Shown here piece after piece: positions 17,754 through 27,176 of a stretch of DNA of 64,000 nucleotides. The stretch spans positions 124,001 to 188,000 of the forward strand of contig CAVZOP010000012.1 of the NCBI GenBank assembly GCA_963776935.1. Reading direction: 5' to 3'. The notes under the pieces are model-generated. The model worked only from the letters and a program-made list of their open reading frames with translations, searched no databases and was not told where the DNA came from. A program made the position numbers and the translations under genes. The first letter of the stretch is position 1, and each line of letters opens with the position of its first letter. The DNA is from JALOLG01 sp963776935 (GTDB lineage: Bacteria > Actinomycetota > Acidimicrobiia > Acidimicrobiales > Ilumatobacteraceae).

Positions 17754-17945
17754 TCAGTCCGCGATGTGGTGGATGTCACCCGGGTTCGGAAACCGCGGTC
17801 TGCCATCGGGCGTGACGTCGAGCTTGAAGCGTCCGCCGGGAGCCGCCGTCGCCCAGGACGACTGCGGCGACGGGCGCCATTGCCGGGTGCGAGGACCGAA
17901 ACGGATCATGACATCAGTTATCGCGGAATGGCCGCCGAGTCTCAT
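17754..17945 (-). CDS. Small hypothetical protein (63 aa)
   Basis: An open frame between the YceI-like gene and the LuxR regulator, in a stretch (17684-17989) with no other gene. It reads MRLGGHSAITDVMIRFGPRT at the start and ends in a hydrophilic segment, GGRFKLDVTPDGRPRFPNPG then DIHHIAD. The third-codon-position GC is high, as in real genes here. I see no recognised domain, no signal and no clear ribosome-binding site. It may be coding; the confidence is low. Confidence 0.35.
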   Translation of the reverse strand: MRLGGHSAITDVMIRFGPRTRQWRPSPQSSWATAAPGGRFKLDVTPDGRPRFPNPGDIHHIAD

Positions 17946-17989
17946 GAGTAGCCATCACTCATCGTCCGCCGGCGGCGGAACCGCACCGG

Positions 17990-20669
17990 TCAGCCGTGCG
18001 TGGCCGCTGTCACAGCGGACTGCTGCCGCCGCTCGTCCTCGGCCGCAAGCGCACCCGGGAGGTCGCCGCGCGACCGCACACCGAGCTTGTCGTACACGCG
18101 GGTGAGGTGGTTGTCGACGGTCCGTGCGGAGAGGAACAACCGCTCGCCGATCTCGCGACTCGACGCCCCAGCCGCGGCGAGATCGGCGACCTCCCGCTCG
18201 CGCCGCGACAGCGGCTCGATCTCCGACGGGCGGATCACCGGTCCGATCACGTCGCAGCGCAGGGCGAGCTCGGCCGACCGCCGGCTCCACCACGCCGCCG
18301 CCCGCGTGTCGCCGGTCGCCTCGTACCAGCGCGACGCGAGTCGGGCGGCGTTCGTCGACGTCCCCTCGATCCCGGCCGCCGAGAACGCCTCCGCCACCTC
18401 GCCGAGCTCGGCCGGGTCGTGCGACACGAGGGCGCTGGCGTACATCGCGAACAACGCCGGCAACCCACCGAGCTCGTCGGCGAACGCCTGCAGCGGCTCG
18501 AGCGCCTCGCGGGCGCCGCCGAAGCGGGCGAGCAGGTACCAGCCCAGTGCCTCGTCGAAGCGCAGGCCGCGCGGCGCCGACTCGGCGATGCCGAAGCGGG
18601 CCCAGCGCTGGCCCTCCTCGATGTCCTCGCGCAGCCACGCCATCATCGTGCGGGCGTGCCACAGGTCGGCGTCCCACATGACGACCGGGATCGGCGACAG
18701 GGCCTCGACGTCGAGCAGCGCCCGCTCGGCGGCGTCGTGATCGCCGGCGTGCGCGGCGCACATCGCCATCACGCCGCGGCTCCACCGCTCGAGCGTGCGG
18801 AACCCGTGGCGCTGTTGGTGGGTCGCCGCCCGGTGGGCGTACCCGTAGCCCTCGTTGGCCTTGCCGCGCCACATCAGCACCCACGCCAGCTGGGTCTCGG
18901 GCGTGCGGGCCATCAGCGAGTCACCGCTCGACGCGTCGATGGCCTCGCGCACGACCACCTCGGCGCGCTCCGCCTGGGCCGCCTGCACCAGGGTCTTGGC
19001 GAGGCCGGCCTGACGCACTCGTGCGGCGAGCAGGCCGAGCTCGTCGGTCCCCGACGGCGGTGTCACGACGAACTCGTCGAGCCGTTCGACGATGCGCCGG
19101 GCGTCGCCGTGGGCGGTCTCGACCAGGCGTTCGGCGTTGCCGATGATCGACTGGACGCGCGGCAGATGCGACGTCCGCAGCTCCTCGATGATCGCCCGCG
19201 CCTCGACGTGCGAACCGGAGTTGGTGAGGAGTGAGGCGCGTTGGGCACGCGAGCTCATCGAGCGCGTCGCGAGCGTCGGGCTGGGCGCCGAGTTGATCGA
19301 TCGCGTCGTCGACGAGGCGGAGTGCGCCGGTGAGGTCGGCGTTGCGCCAGAACGCCTCGTACGAGCGGATCGTCGCCACCTGGGCGAGTTGGAGTGGGGT
19401 CTCGACGCAGCCGGCCAACGTGCGCAGGAAGCCCTCCCGATCGGCCTGGAACCGCCGCGTCTCGTGGATGAGGAACAGGATGATCCCGGCGTCGAAGCGC
19501 GGGGCGGCATCCCACACCACCTCGGCCAGCCGTTCGGCGAGCACGAAGTCGCCGACCTGCATCGCCTCGTTGGCGGCGGCCACGAGCCGCTCGGCCGGAA
19601 CCGGCGCACCCCCTTCGAGCGACCACGCGGCGACGCGCATCAGGTCGCAGCCGCGCCGGGCGCCGTGCTCCTGCACGGCCGCCGCGAGCTCGCGGTACAC
19701 GGTGCGGGCCAGCAGCCGCGACAGGTTGCGGCGCAACACCTCTCCGTACAGGGGGTGCGCCAGCCGCACGTCGGTGCGGCGGCCCTCCTCGGTGACCGTG
19801 ATCCAGCCGCCGCGCTCGAGGTCGACGAGTGAGCCGCTGTCGGTGACGCGTTCGAGCAGACCGAGCCCGATCGGCTCGGCGAGGGCGACGACGGCGAGCG
19901 CGTCGCGGCCGGCCTGGTCGAGGTGGTGGAGTCGGCCGGCGACGAAGTCGACGAGCTTCGGCGCGGCGGCGACGGTGTCGAGCTCGGTCGTCGTGCCGGC
20001 CTCGTTCATGGTCCTGGCGAGGGTCGACACGAACAGCGGGTTGCAGCCGGTCAGGCGCACGAGGTCGTCGGCGGCGTCGGGGTCGAGGTCGGTGTCGAGC
20101 AGCGCGTTCGCCATCGCGATCGCCTCGGCCGGGGTGAGATCGCCGACCGGCCACCGTTCGACGTGCCCGTTGGCCCACAGCTCGCTGATCGGCTCCGGCG
20201 CCCATTCGCCATCGTGGACGGTCGCCACGAGGATCACCGAACCGGCGGTGACGAGCTGGTTGACGAGTGTCGCCGACGTGGCATCGAGGAGGTGCGTGTC
20301 GTCGAGGCCGAGCACCAGCGGGCGATCGCCGCCGAGGCCGGCGATCGCGGTGCGGGCGGCGACGAGCAGCGACACCCCCTCGTACCGGTCGACCTCGCCC
20401 GACAGCAGCGGGGCGAAGGCGGCGAGTGGAACGTCGGCGATGGCTGCCCGGCCCCGGACGAACCGGGCGACGAGCCCCGACGCCTCGGCGATCGCGACCA
20501 GTTCTTCGGCAAGGCGGGTCTTGCCCGTGCCGGCGGCTCCGTGGAGCACGACGCCCCGGCGACCGTCGGCGAGCAACCGCTCGAAGCGGCTCACCTCAGT
20601 GGCGCGCCCCACGAGCGAAGTGTGCGCGCGTCGGGTGTTGACCCGCGCCCGGTCGCCGGGTGGTGCCAT
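17990..20669 (-). CDS. LAL-type LuxR regulator 1 (AAA ATPase + LuxR HTH; one frameshift)
   Basis: About 893 aa. The N-terminal ATPase has Walker A GAAGTGKT (44-51) and Walker B LVLGLDDTHLLD, then a long helical-repeat middle, then a C-terminal LuxR helix-turn-helix (LSRREREVADLAAAGASSRE, then IGERLFLSARTVDNHLTRVY). Such large ATP-binding LuxR proteins sense metabolites and activate operons. The frame breaks near 19245-19260: RDALDELACP runs out of frame while SRAQRASLLTNSGSHVEARA continues in the other. It starts at the ATG at 20669. It stands next to a paralogue (20831-23540), sharing the phrase ALAVVALAEPIG with only one change, so tandem duplication is likely. Confidence 0.85.
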
Positions 20670-20830
20670 GTGCTGTCGAGTATGTCCGAGTCACCGGACC
20701 CGCTCGTCACCGATTCGACGATGGTGTGCTTGAGGTTGCGGAGGATTCGCATGCGATGAGTCGACCGCGTTGGCGAGCCGGATGCGTGAGCAGCGACTAC
20801 TCAACCCGCCGCGACGCCTGACCGGTGCGG

Positions 20831-23540
20831 TCATCGTGCTCGGCGCTGGTCGAGCGCGGCGCGCAGGTCGGCGCGCGACGAGATTCCGAGCTTGGTGAAG
20901 ATGTGGGACAGGTGGTTGTCGACGGTGCGCACCGACAGGCCGAACCGGTCGGCGATCTGGCGGCTGGTGCCGCCGTCGACGACCATCAGCGCGATCTCCT
21001 GCTCGCGGGCGGTGAGCGGCTCGGCGGCGATGGTCGGGGCCAGCGAGATCGGTGCGTCGCACCCGGCGGCGAGCTCGTGCCAACGCGTCCGCCACCGCCG
21101 CGCCCGCTGCGGGCGACCTGCTTCGGCCGCGTGTTCGGCGGCGTCCGCCATCGTCAGGCTGGCGAGGCCCAGCGCTCCAAGTTCGGCGAACCGCTCGGCG
21201 ACGCCGGCCAAGCCCTCGTCCTCGTGCGCGACCAGGGCAGCGGCACCGTCGGCGAACATCGCCACCAGCCCGCCGTGCTCGGCGGCGAGTTCGGCGAGCC
21301 GAGTGGCCGGACGCTCTCCGAGGCGGGCCAGCTCGTCGAGGTGACACGCTTCCTCGAACCACCGTCCGCGTGCCTCCGCTGCGGCGGCGCCGTCGACGAG
21401 GGCCCGGCGTGCGGCGTCACGGTCGTGGGCGAGCCGATGGCGCCCGGCGACGACGAGCGGGATCAACCCATCGAGCGATGTCGGCATCGTCAGCGCGTCG
21501 AGCTGGGCGAGGGCATCGTCGACGATGGCCGGCGACCGCACCGTGACACCACCGAGCCCGGTCACCAGCCACGCCCACTTGGCCAACGTTCGATGACCGC
21601 TGGCGGTCAGCGCGTTCGCAGCCCGCCCGGCGAGCTCGGCTCCCTCGGTCGGCCGGCCCATCCACGTGAGCACCCATCCGAGTGTGGCGGCGGTGAGTGC
21701 GGTGCTGCTGCGGATGTCGAGCGAACGCTCGTCGAACGCGGCGCGGAGCTCCGTCTCGGCATCGAGGAGCCGGCCCTCGCCGACGAGCTTCAAGGCACGA
21801 TCGAGCGGCGGGAGCGTGTCGATCTCGACGACGCCATCCGCGATGTGGCGGGCGTCGCGACCGGATCCGATCAGCAACGACGTCGCCAGCGCCGGATCGC
21901 CGCACTTGTACAGGGCAGCCCGCACGCCGACATCGACGAGCCGATCCGCGGTCGCCGCGTCGGCGGCCGGCAACGCGGCGGTGACGAGATCGAGAACGGC
22001 CTGTCCGTCCCCCAGCTCGTAGCGGGCCTCGGCCGTCGCGCAGGCGGCTTCGGTCGATCCTGATTCCTCCCACGCCAGCGAACCGATGCGTTCGGCGGCG
22101 ACCGGGTCGTCACGCTCGAGTGCGTGGCGCGATGTCCGCGTCGCCAACTCTGCCGGCAGCGCCCGTCCGACCTTCACCGACCAGTCGGCGAGGTGGGTGA
22201 GGTCGTCCGTTCGCCTCGCCCCGAGCTCGATGACGGCGTCGATGAGCTGGCCGCGGATGCCGCGGGTGAGCAGTCGCGAGGTCGTGGCACGGATGTGCTC
22301 GCCGTACACCGGGTGACGCATGCGGATCTCGATCCGGCGGCCGTTGCGCTCTGGTCGGATGAGGAGGCGGCGTTCGAGGGCGACCAGCGCGTCGGAGTCG
22401 CTGAGGCGTTCCATGATCGTCGCCCCGATCGGCTCGGCGAGGGCGGCGACGGCGAGCGCGTCGCGGAGCTCGGGTGGCAGTCCCGCGAGCTGGTCGGCGA
22501 TCACCCGCTCGACGACGTCGTCGGCGGCGCCGGTCGTGAAGTCGGGATGGGCGAGCACGGTCGTCGCGAACAGTGGGTTGCCGAGCGTGAGGTTCCAGAG
22601 CTCCTCGACGACGTCGTCGGCGGCCGGACGACCGAGCACCGCCTCGGCGAGCTGCGCCGTCGCAGCCCGGTCGAGCGCAGGAACGTGCACATGGCGGCAG
22701 AAGTCCTCGTGCCACAGCAGCGCGACCGGCTCGTGGACGACGGCCATGTTGCGGTGGGTGGCGATGAGGACGGCAGCGTCGGCGGTGACGAGTTGCGAGA
22801 CGAGCGCCGCCGACGAGGCGTCGAGGAGGTGGACGTCGTCGAGCCCGAGGATCAGGCGCTGCTCGCCGAGTCGCTCGGTGATCGCCTCGCGGGCGGCGAC
22901 GACCATCGACACGCCCTGCCGGGGGATCGTGTCGGGGAGCAGCGACACGAACACGCCGAGCGGGGTGCCGGACGCCGCGGCTCGACAGCTGAGCAACGCC
23001 GCCGGATGCCCGCGCCGCGACAGCTCCAGCACCACCTCCTCGGCGAGCCGGCTCTTGCCGTTGCCGGCGATGCCGTGGAACACCGTTCCGATCCCGGCTT
23101 CGGCGTTGGCGACCGCGGCACCCAGCAGGTCGTCGCGCCCGACGAACGGGGATCGAACGTCGGGGACGGCAAGTCGCGGCAGCTCGGTCGGCGCGGTTCT
23201 GGTGGGCGTGTCAGCGGCGTCGTGTGGCCGACTCGCCGGCGTCGAGCAGCACACCGTCGGGAAGCATGAGGACGTAGCCGTCGCGGGTGCGCCGGATCGA
23301 CCCATCGGGCAGCGCCCGCCGCAGGCGCGCCACCGTCTGGTGCAACGAGGCCAGCGGATCGCCGGGGGCGTCTGCTCCCCACACCCGCTCGATCAGGTCA
23401 TCGGCCGTGACCTCGCTCCCGGGATCGGTGAGCAACGCGCCGAGCAGCCGTGCCGCCGTCGGCCGCAGCGTGATCGTCACGCCGTCGGGGCCGCGCACCT
23501 GCCTCGGCACCTCGCCGCGTCGCGCGCTGAAATCGCTCAC
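20831..23540 (-). CDS. LAL-type LuxR regulator 2 with extra N-terminal winged-helix domain (one frameshift)
   Basis: About 903 aa if joined. A GTG at 23540 starts an OmpR/SARP-type winged helix (TAARLLGALLTDPGSEVTAD, LASLHQTVARLRRALPDGSI, TRDGYVLMLP) whose frame stops at 23211. The next frame continues directly with a linker and the ATPase (SPFVGRDDLL, Walker A GIAGNGKS, LILGLDDVHLLD), helical repeats and a LuxR HTH (LTAREQEIALMVVDGGTSRQ, then LSVRTVDNHLSHIFTKLG). The second part has no good start of its own, so I join them across an indel near 23215. The result would carry DNA-binding domains at both ends, which is unusual. Two separate overlapping genes remain possible. Confidence 0.75.
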
Positions 23541-23591
23541 GGACCGTCATCTTGCCGGTCGCACCGTGTCACCGACCGATCGGGCCGTGCG

Positions 23592-24135
23592 CTACCCGGT
23601 GTCGGCGCGGGCGATCACGTAGTCGGCGATGAACTCGGCGAGGAACGGGTCGTCGAGCTCCTGCGGGTAGGCCGTCGCGTACCGGGCGACCACCTCGGAC
23701 GCCGATCGGAACGAGCACGTCGGCCACAACCGGATCATGTCGGCCAGGTCGCCCTCGCCGCGGCTGGCGTGGAGCTTCATCACCAGCACGTCGTCGGGGT
23801 GCGGAACGCCGACGATCAGGTGGGAGTGCTCCGCCACCACGCCGGCTCGTGTGTCGTCGAAGTCGGCGGGCAGGAACTCCATCGACTCGTCGTTCAGCCA
23901 CTGCGTCGACAGGTGACGCCGGCCGGCGATCGCGGCCACCGCCCGCTTGGCGTCGTCGCCGAGCCGACGTGCCGTGTCGATGTCTCTCGTGCCAGCGCGC
24001 AGATCGTGCAACGCGAGGTAGCTCCCACCGACGACGAGCAACTCGACACGACTCGCGTCCAGCATCGGCGAGCTCGGTGTTCAACTCCTCCAGGTGGGCG
24101 AGGATCGTCGCCCGGTCGAACAGCGGCGCGATCAA
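23592..24135 (-). CDS. AbiEii/DUF6036-type nucleotidyltransferase toxin (one frameshift)
   Basis: About 180 aa. It starts MIAPLFDRATILAHLEELNT at the ATG at 24135, overlapping the upstream regulator stop by 4 bases. After a break near 24060-24075 the frame continues VELLVVGGSYLALHDL and GTRDIDTARRL: the GGS and DxD motifs of the nucleotidyltransferase fold used by AbiEii and MenT-like toxins, which add nucleotides to tRNA. Downstream VGVPHPDDVLVMKLHASRGE fits the DUF6036 pattern. Its partner is the XRE protein upstream. Confidence 0.75.
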
Positions 24136-24719
24136 CCGACCGACTCCGACGCGCTGCGCCAGAGCTCGAGCTCACTGAGGAAGATGTTGCGGTGGCGGAA
24201 CTGCTCGGGCGCGCTGGCGGCCGCCCGCTCGACCATGCGCGGCGTGCCGGGTGCCTGCCACGGTTCGGCGAGGGCGGGAACCGACCGGCACCACGATGGT
24301 CGTGGCAGACCGGCGTCGTCGGCCAGTTTCTCGGCGATGCCCGCCAGCAGCGCGTCGAGGCGGGCGTTCCCGGTGCGGGCGGGCGGCGTGGCGATCGCCG
24401 ACTCGATGTCGTCGGGATGCATCGTCAGGTCGTCGAGCGCCGCCCGCACTGATGTCCAGTCGATGGCCTCGCCCCACGGGGTGACCGACAGCGCGTCGGT
24501 GAGCCGCGCCAGCGAGCGCGCCGGGAGCGGCCGTGACGACACGTCCAAGTCGGCCTGTGCCGCGCCAAGGATCCGTTGCAGCATTCCGAACGTCGGATCG
24601 ACCACACCGTCCTCGGTGCGCGTCACCGTCGAGCGCGGGACACCAGCCCGCCGGGCGAGCTCGGCGCGTGAGAGTCCGGCCGAGCGTCGTGCTTCCAGAA
24701 CGATTGACGCCGCATTCAT
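24132..24719 (-). CDS. XRE-family DNA-binding antitoxin
   Basis: 195 aa. Residues 1-60 are an XRE helix-turn-helix (EARRSAGLSRAELARRAGVP, STVTRTEDG, then PTFGMLQRILGAA). The rest is a helical domain of unknown type ending in HRNIFLSELELWRSASESVG. It is coupled (ATGA) to the nucleotidyltransferase gene, the usual layout of nucleotidyltransferase TA pairs. I start at the ATG at 24719; the longer frame reaches back into the truncated YceI-like copy. The promoter at 24720-24748 carries a palindrome beside the -10 region, so self-repression is likely. Confidence 0.8.
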   Translation of the reverse strand: MNAASIVLEARRSAGLSRAELARRAGVPRSTVTRTEDGVVDPTFGMLQRILGAAQADLDVSSRPLPARSLARLTDALSVTPWGEAIDWTSVRAALDDLTMHPDDIESAIATPPARTGNARLDALLAGIAEKLADDAGLPRPSWCRSVPALAEPWQAPGTPRMVERAAASAPEQFRHRNIFLSELELWRSASESVG

Positions 24720-24730
24720 ACGGTGGAGCA

Positions 24731-24748
24731 TATATGCAACAACGTTGC
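24731..24748 (-). promoter_or_regulatory. Promoter/operator of the XRE-nucleotidyltransferase pair
   Basis: On the minus strand GCAAC-GTT-GTTGC (24736-24748, arms complementary) is followed directly by the AT-rich CATATATG, a likely -10, 12-25 bases before the ATG at 24719. A repressor bound to the palindrome would cover the -10. The short distance suggests a very short leader. Confidence 0.55.
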
Positions 24749-24771
24749 TCAGCACCGCGCCGTTGCGGCCA

Positions 24772-25237
24772 GGGGCCGTGAACAGCAGCTCGACGACGAG
24801 CCGATCACCGCGATCCGACCGTCGGCGACCGCGACCGCCGCGGCGGGCGTCCGGTGCGCCGATCGTGCCCTCGCCGGACCACCACGCCAGGGCGTCGCCG
24901 TTCGGCCGGAACACCCCGTGGTACCGCAACGTGAGCGCCAGCGGATCGCGGCGTTCGGCCGCGAGGCGAAGCCCTCCAGGTGCCATTCGGAAGCGTGGCC
25001 GTCGTGCGAGACGCTCGAGGTCGTGGCGAGGAGGATCGAGTCATCGAGCTCGATGCAGAGCGAGTTGGTGGCGGGATCGTCGCCGACCTCCAACCATCCG
25101 CCGACGACCGGGGTCGCGCTCGCACCGTGTCGCCATGTCGACCTGACGACGCTCGATGCGCCGACCGCGGGCCACATCCCGCTGGCCGGGACTTCGATGT
25201 CGTCGATGTGGCGGATGGGGACGTCGGCGGCGGCCAT
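24772..25237 (-). pseudogene. Truncated duplicate of the YceI-like gene
   Basis: The ATG at 25237 begins VPIRHIDDIEVPASGMWPAV, followed by SEWHLEGFAS, parallel to the intact gene at 17069 (IDTLEIPITGTWPVV, SEWHFEGVA). After a frame break near 24970 the other frame gives ERRDPLALTLRYHGVFR and LVVELLFTAPG. Homology stops there, at the DNA phrase GGGGCCGTGAACAGCAG, which both copies share. The intact copy continues for about 45 more residues. The breakpoint sits immediately upstream of the XRE/nucleotidyltransferase promoter, as if the TA module was joined into this gene. Confidence 0.65.
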
Positions 25238-25373
25238 GGTTCCTCCGTGCCGATCTGCCCGTCGACGGCTCGACGGATGCTGGGGCACAGCCGTCCAGAC
25301 CCTCGAAGTCCGCCGTGGATGCGCGAACCTGACCGCGAGCCAAACGCCGCCGACGCCGACAGACTGGCCGTCG

Positions 25374-26744
25374 ATGACCGCCGTTGAACGACTTGCCCGA
25401 ACGATGGACCGGATCGAGCGCTTCGACGGTGAGCTCGGCGCCTTCGTCTCCGTGCTCGACGACAGGTCGCAGCGCGAAGCCAAGGAGTCCGACGCCGAGA
25501 CCGAGAGCGGGCGGTCGCGAGGACCACTGCACGGCATGCCGATCGGTGTGAAGGAGCTGTTCGACGTCGAGGGCGCCGACAACTCGTACGGCTCCGACGC
25601 GAGACCGGGTCTGATCGCCGAGCGCGACGCGCTGGTCGTGCAGCGTCTGCGGGCGGCCGGCGCCGTCATCGCCGGCACGACACGATCACATGAGTTCGGG
25701 TGGGGCATCACGACGCAACACGCGACGCGTGGCTCCACACGCAACCCGTGGAACCTGCAGAAGGTGCCGGGCGGTTCGAGTGGCGGGTCGGCCGCCGCGG
25801 TCGCGGCAGGAATCGTCGACCTCGCCGTCGGGACCGACACCGGCGGGTCGATCCGGCTCCCCGCTGCGTTCTGCGGGATCATGGGACTGAAGACCACGTA
25901 CGGCCGCGTGCCGCGCACCGGCAGCGTGCCGCTCGCCCCGTCCCTCGAGGGCACCGGGTTCCTGGCCCGCACCGCACCGGTGCTCGCCGCCGCGCTGAGC
26001 GCGACGGCCGGGAGCGACGGCAGCGATCCGTCGACGATCGGGGCGATGGCGTTCGAGGCCGATCCGCTCGAGATCGAGCAGGTACGGCGCGTCCGCTTCG
26101 CGCTGCCCGACGGATTCGCCCCGGCCCTGATCGATCCCGACCGCGCTGCCGCCCTCGACACCATCTCTACCGCGCTGGTTGCGCTCGGGGCACGCCGGGT
26201 CGACGCCGTCGTGCCTGCCGCGGAGGAGCTGTACGAGTTGTTCATCCCGATCCAGCTGGCGGAGGCGTACGACGTCCACTCTCGTGTGTTGGGCAGCTTC
26301 CCCGGCCGGGCCGACGACTACGGCGCCGATGTCCGCGACCGGCTCCTACGCGCCGAGGGAGTGTCGATCCGTGACTACCTCGCCGCCAAGGACGCGGCGG
26401 GGCATGCGACGGCGACCCTCGACCTCGCCCTCGAATCAGCGGAGGTGCTCGTCAGCATCGTCGGCGGGAGCGGTCCGAGCGATGTGGCGACTCCCGACGA
26501 CGTCGAGGTGGGCGGTCGCACGATCCCGCTCCGTGCCGCGGTGATGCCCTCGACGGTGCCGCAGAACCTCGCCGGCCTCCCGTCGGTCACCGTCCCCGTC
26601 GGGCTCGACGCCAGCGGCATGCCGATCGGCATCCAGTTGACGGGCGCCCGCTGGACCGAGCACATGCTCCTCACCGTCGCCTGGGCACTCGAGCGCTCCG
26701 GTTTCATCACGCCGGCGGTGGCTCCGGCCTACCGCGACGCCTGA
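25374..26744 (+). CDS. Amidase (amidase-signature family)
   Basis: 456 aa. It hydrolyses an amide bond; the substrate is unknown. The catalytic Lys60 is in GMPIGVKELFD, the cis-Ser in VPGGSSGGSA at 135, and the nucleophile Ser159 in TDTGGSIRLP; the 24-residue spacing of the two serines is that of the family. The length is normal for the family. I start at the ATG at 25374. The open frame extends 650 bases upstream, but that part runs across the YceI-like copy on the other strand and is not protein-like. It stands alone. Glu-tRNA amidotransferase subunit A is unlikely, because no gatB or gatC is present. Confidence 0.9.
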   Translation: MTAVERLARTMDRIERFDGELGAFVSVLDDRSQREAKESDAETESGRSRGPLHGMPIGVKELFDVEGADNSYGSDARPGLIAERDALVVQRLRAAGAVIAGTTRSHEFGWGITTQHATRGSTRNPWNLQKVPGGSSGGSAAAVAAGIVDLAVGTDTGGSIRLPAAFCGIMGLKTTYGRVPRTGSVPLAPSLEGTGFLARTAPVLAAALSATAGSDGSDPSTIGAMAFEADPLEIEQVRRVRFALPDGFAPALIDPDRAAALDTISTALVALGARRVDAVVPAAEELYELFIPIQLAEAYDVHSRVLGSFPGRADDYGADVRDRLLRAEGVSIRDYLAAKDAAGHATATLDLALESAEVLVSIVGGSGPSDVATPDDVEVGGRTIPLRAAVMPSTVPQNLAGLPSVTVPVGLDASGMPIGIQLTGARWTEHMLLTVAWALERSGFITPAVAPAYRDA

Positions 26745-26751
26745 CCGTCAG

Positions 26752-26779
26752 ACGCAGCCGATCAGACCCAGCCGATCAG
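26752..26779. repeat. Short direct repeat after the amidase gene
   Basis: Two adjacent copies of CAGCCGATCAGAC separated by a single base, just after the amidase stop and running into the end of the zinc-ribbon gene. No role is evident. Confidence 0.4.
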
Positions 26780-26943
26780 ACGTGGTTGATCCTCACCTCG
26801 GCCTGGCTGCACTTCTCGCAGCGCATGCTCTTGCCGCACGGCGTGTCGCAGTGCTTGCACACCGCTGCCGCGTTGGCGAAGCCGATGCGAACTCGAAGCG
26901 AGCCGCACCACTTGCAGGTCAGCGGGTTCCGGGGGTTCGACAC
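26776..26943 (-). CDS. Small zinc-ribbon protein (55 aa)
   Basis: A GTG at 26943 begins a short frame that reads SNPRNPLTCKWCGSLRV, later VCKHCDTPCGKSMRCEKCSQ, and ends VRINHV. Seven cysteines in CxxC pairs (TCKWC, VCKHC, RCEKC) strongly suggest a zinc-binding ribbon. The frame is open further upstream with no better start, and the ribosome-binding site is weak. It is convergent with the amidase. The role is unknown; such small ribbons often bind nucleic acids or other proteins. Confidence 0.6.
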   Translation of the reverse strand: MSNPRNPLTCKWCGSLRVRIGFANAAAVCKHCDTPCGKSMRCEKCSQAEVRINHV

Positions 26944-27082
26944 CCCACGGTCGTACCCACTGGCGGTCAGCGTCGAAACCGACGAATCGGGGCTCGGAGC
27001 CGATGAATTCGCGGCCGGTCCGAAGGATATCGGACGAGGGCGCCGCTCAAGTCGCTGCCGTCGCCGCCCGATGAGTCGGAGT

Positions 27083-27117
27083 CAGCGGATCTCGGGCCGA
27101 CGGGCCCGAGTCCGCTG
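27083..27117. other. Strong hairpin in the intergenic region before the nuclease gene
   Basis: CAGCGGA-T-CTCGGGCC pairs with GGCCCGAG-TCCGCTG around GACG: 15 base pairs with one bulge. It lies in the 233-base gap (26944-27176) between the divergent zinc-ribbon and nuclease genes, 60 bp upstream of the nuclease start. No T-run follows, so it may be a leader structure rather than a terminator. Nothing else was seen in this gap. Confidence 0.5.
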
Positions 27118-27176
27118 GCGATCGTCCGAGATCCGAGGCTCGTCATTCACTGCAGTTCCAGCATCGCCGGTCGTCC

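Noticed and set aside
24723..25373. An N-terminal extension of the amidase of about 200 residues
   Set aside because: It overlaps the YceI-like copy on the other strand, is not protein-like, and the amidase family begins at about the ATG at 25374.
26931..26990. A T-arm-like phrase (GGGGGTTCGACACCCC) suggesting a tRNA or tmRNA end
   Set aside because: No matching acceptor or anticodon arm could be paired upstream or downstream, and the region is explained by the zinc-ribbon gene on the other strand.
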